From: Euryarchaeota archaeon UBA242
GTDB lineage: Archaea; Thermoplasmatota; Poseidoniia; Poseidoniales; Poseidoniaceae
Direction of reading: 5' to 3'
Assembly: GCA_002499015.1 (NCBI GenBank)
Contig: DAJY01000010.1
Span: 1 to 14,357 of the forward strand
DNA: 14,357 bases
Shown here piece by piece: positions 14,240 to 14,357 of the stretch. The translations under genes were made by a program, and so were the position numbers. Position 1 is the first letter of the stretch. Every line of letters begins with the position of its first letter. The notes under the pieces are model-generated. The model had not been told where the DNA came from. It searched no databases and saw only the letters and a list, made by a program, of their open reading frames with translations.

Positions 14240-14357
14240 ATGGCCGAAGCAGCAGTTAGCATCCATCAAGGACATGGAACTTTGGCCCAGACTATTATGG
14301 CAAATGCGCCTGATGGAATGTTGATTGCTCCTGCTTGGAAGCGAGCGGTTGCATATG
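14240..14357 (+). CDS. Start of an unrecognised gene, truncated by the window edge
   Basis: An ATG at 14240 opens a frame that stays open to the window end (39 codons). The product begins MAEAAVSIHQGHGTLAQTIM and continues through DGMLIAPAWKRAVAY. GAGGGG lies one nt before the ATG, purine-rich but too close to be an ideal Shine-Dalgarno. A TACTATTTT about 45 nt upstream is a possible TATA box. It follows the helicase by 50 nt on the same strand. Too little is visible to name a family. Confidence 0.55.
   Translation, partial: MAEAAVSIHQGHGTLAQTIMANAPDGMLIAPAWKRAVAY

Overview
The window reads as ordinary, gene-dense chromosome of an AT-rich planktonic archaeon. My best guess is a Marine Group II/III euryarchaeon (Candidatus Poseidoniia), but no rRNA or ribosomal marker is present to prove it. 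The clues are TATA-like boxes (some with BRE-like purine tracts) about 28-45 nt before several starts, short or absent leaders, an SF1B helicase of the Dna2/IGHMBP2/Upf1 type, a membrane-anchored PKD-domain surface protein, and a zinc-ribbon/proline-rich protein with a helical C-terminus. Several enzymes look bacterial in affinity: the glutathionyl-hydroquinone reductase, the SDR and the HGSNAT-like acyltransferase. They may have been acquired by transfer.

Layout. 1-953 (+): the 3' part of a polytopic membrane protein. 956-3314 (-): a two-gene amino-sugar unit, a GlmM-like phosphohexosamine mutase preceded by a stand-alone left-handed beta-helix acetyltransferase resembling the C-terminal half of GlmU. 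3353-3634 (-): a small predicted winged-helix protein. It is divergent from a PI-PLC-like lipoprotein gene (about 3729-4682, +), and a perfect 8-bp-arm inverted repeat lies between them. 4712-6816 (-): a translationally coupled pair, a glutathionyl-hydroquinone reductase followed by an HGSNAT-like membrane acyltransferase, with a 7-bp-arm palindrome in the upstream region. 6937-7725 (-): the PKD protein, divergent from an SDR (7860-8591, +) that lacks the canonical catalytic tyrosine. 8775-8951 (+): a 58-residue two-helix membrane protein. 9015-9491 (+): a GNAT acetyltransferase. 9504-12060 (-): a compact probable operon of zinc-ribbon/proline-rich protein, RimJ/RimL-like GNAT and NodB-type polysaccharide deacetylase. 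12174-14189 (+): the SF1B helicase. 14240 to the end (+): the start of an unrecognised gene.

How the genes fit together. The clearest pathway link is the mutase plus beta-helix acetyltransferase, which would take glucosamine-6-P to N-acetylglucosamine-1-P on the way to UDP-GlcNAc. The NodB deacetylase, the membrane acyltransferase and the two GNATs could act on glycans or peptides, but sequence alone does not name their substrates. I see no rRNA, tRNA, CRISPR array, transposon, integrase or prophage. I do not find a convincing new multi-gene system. The most useful leads are the tyrosine-less SDR, the stand-alone GlmU-C-like gene beside glmM, the glutathione-type reductase in a probable archaeon, the two palindromic candidate operators and the small membrane protein.
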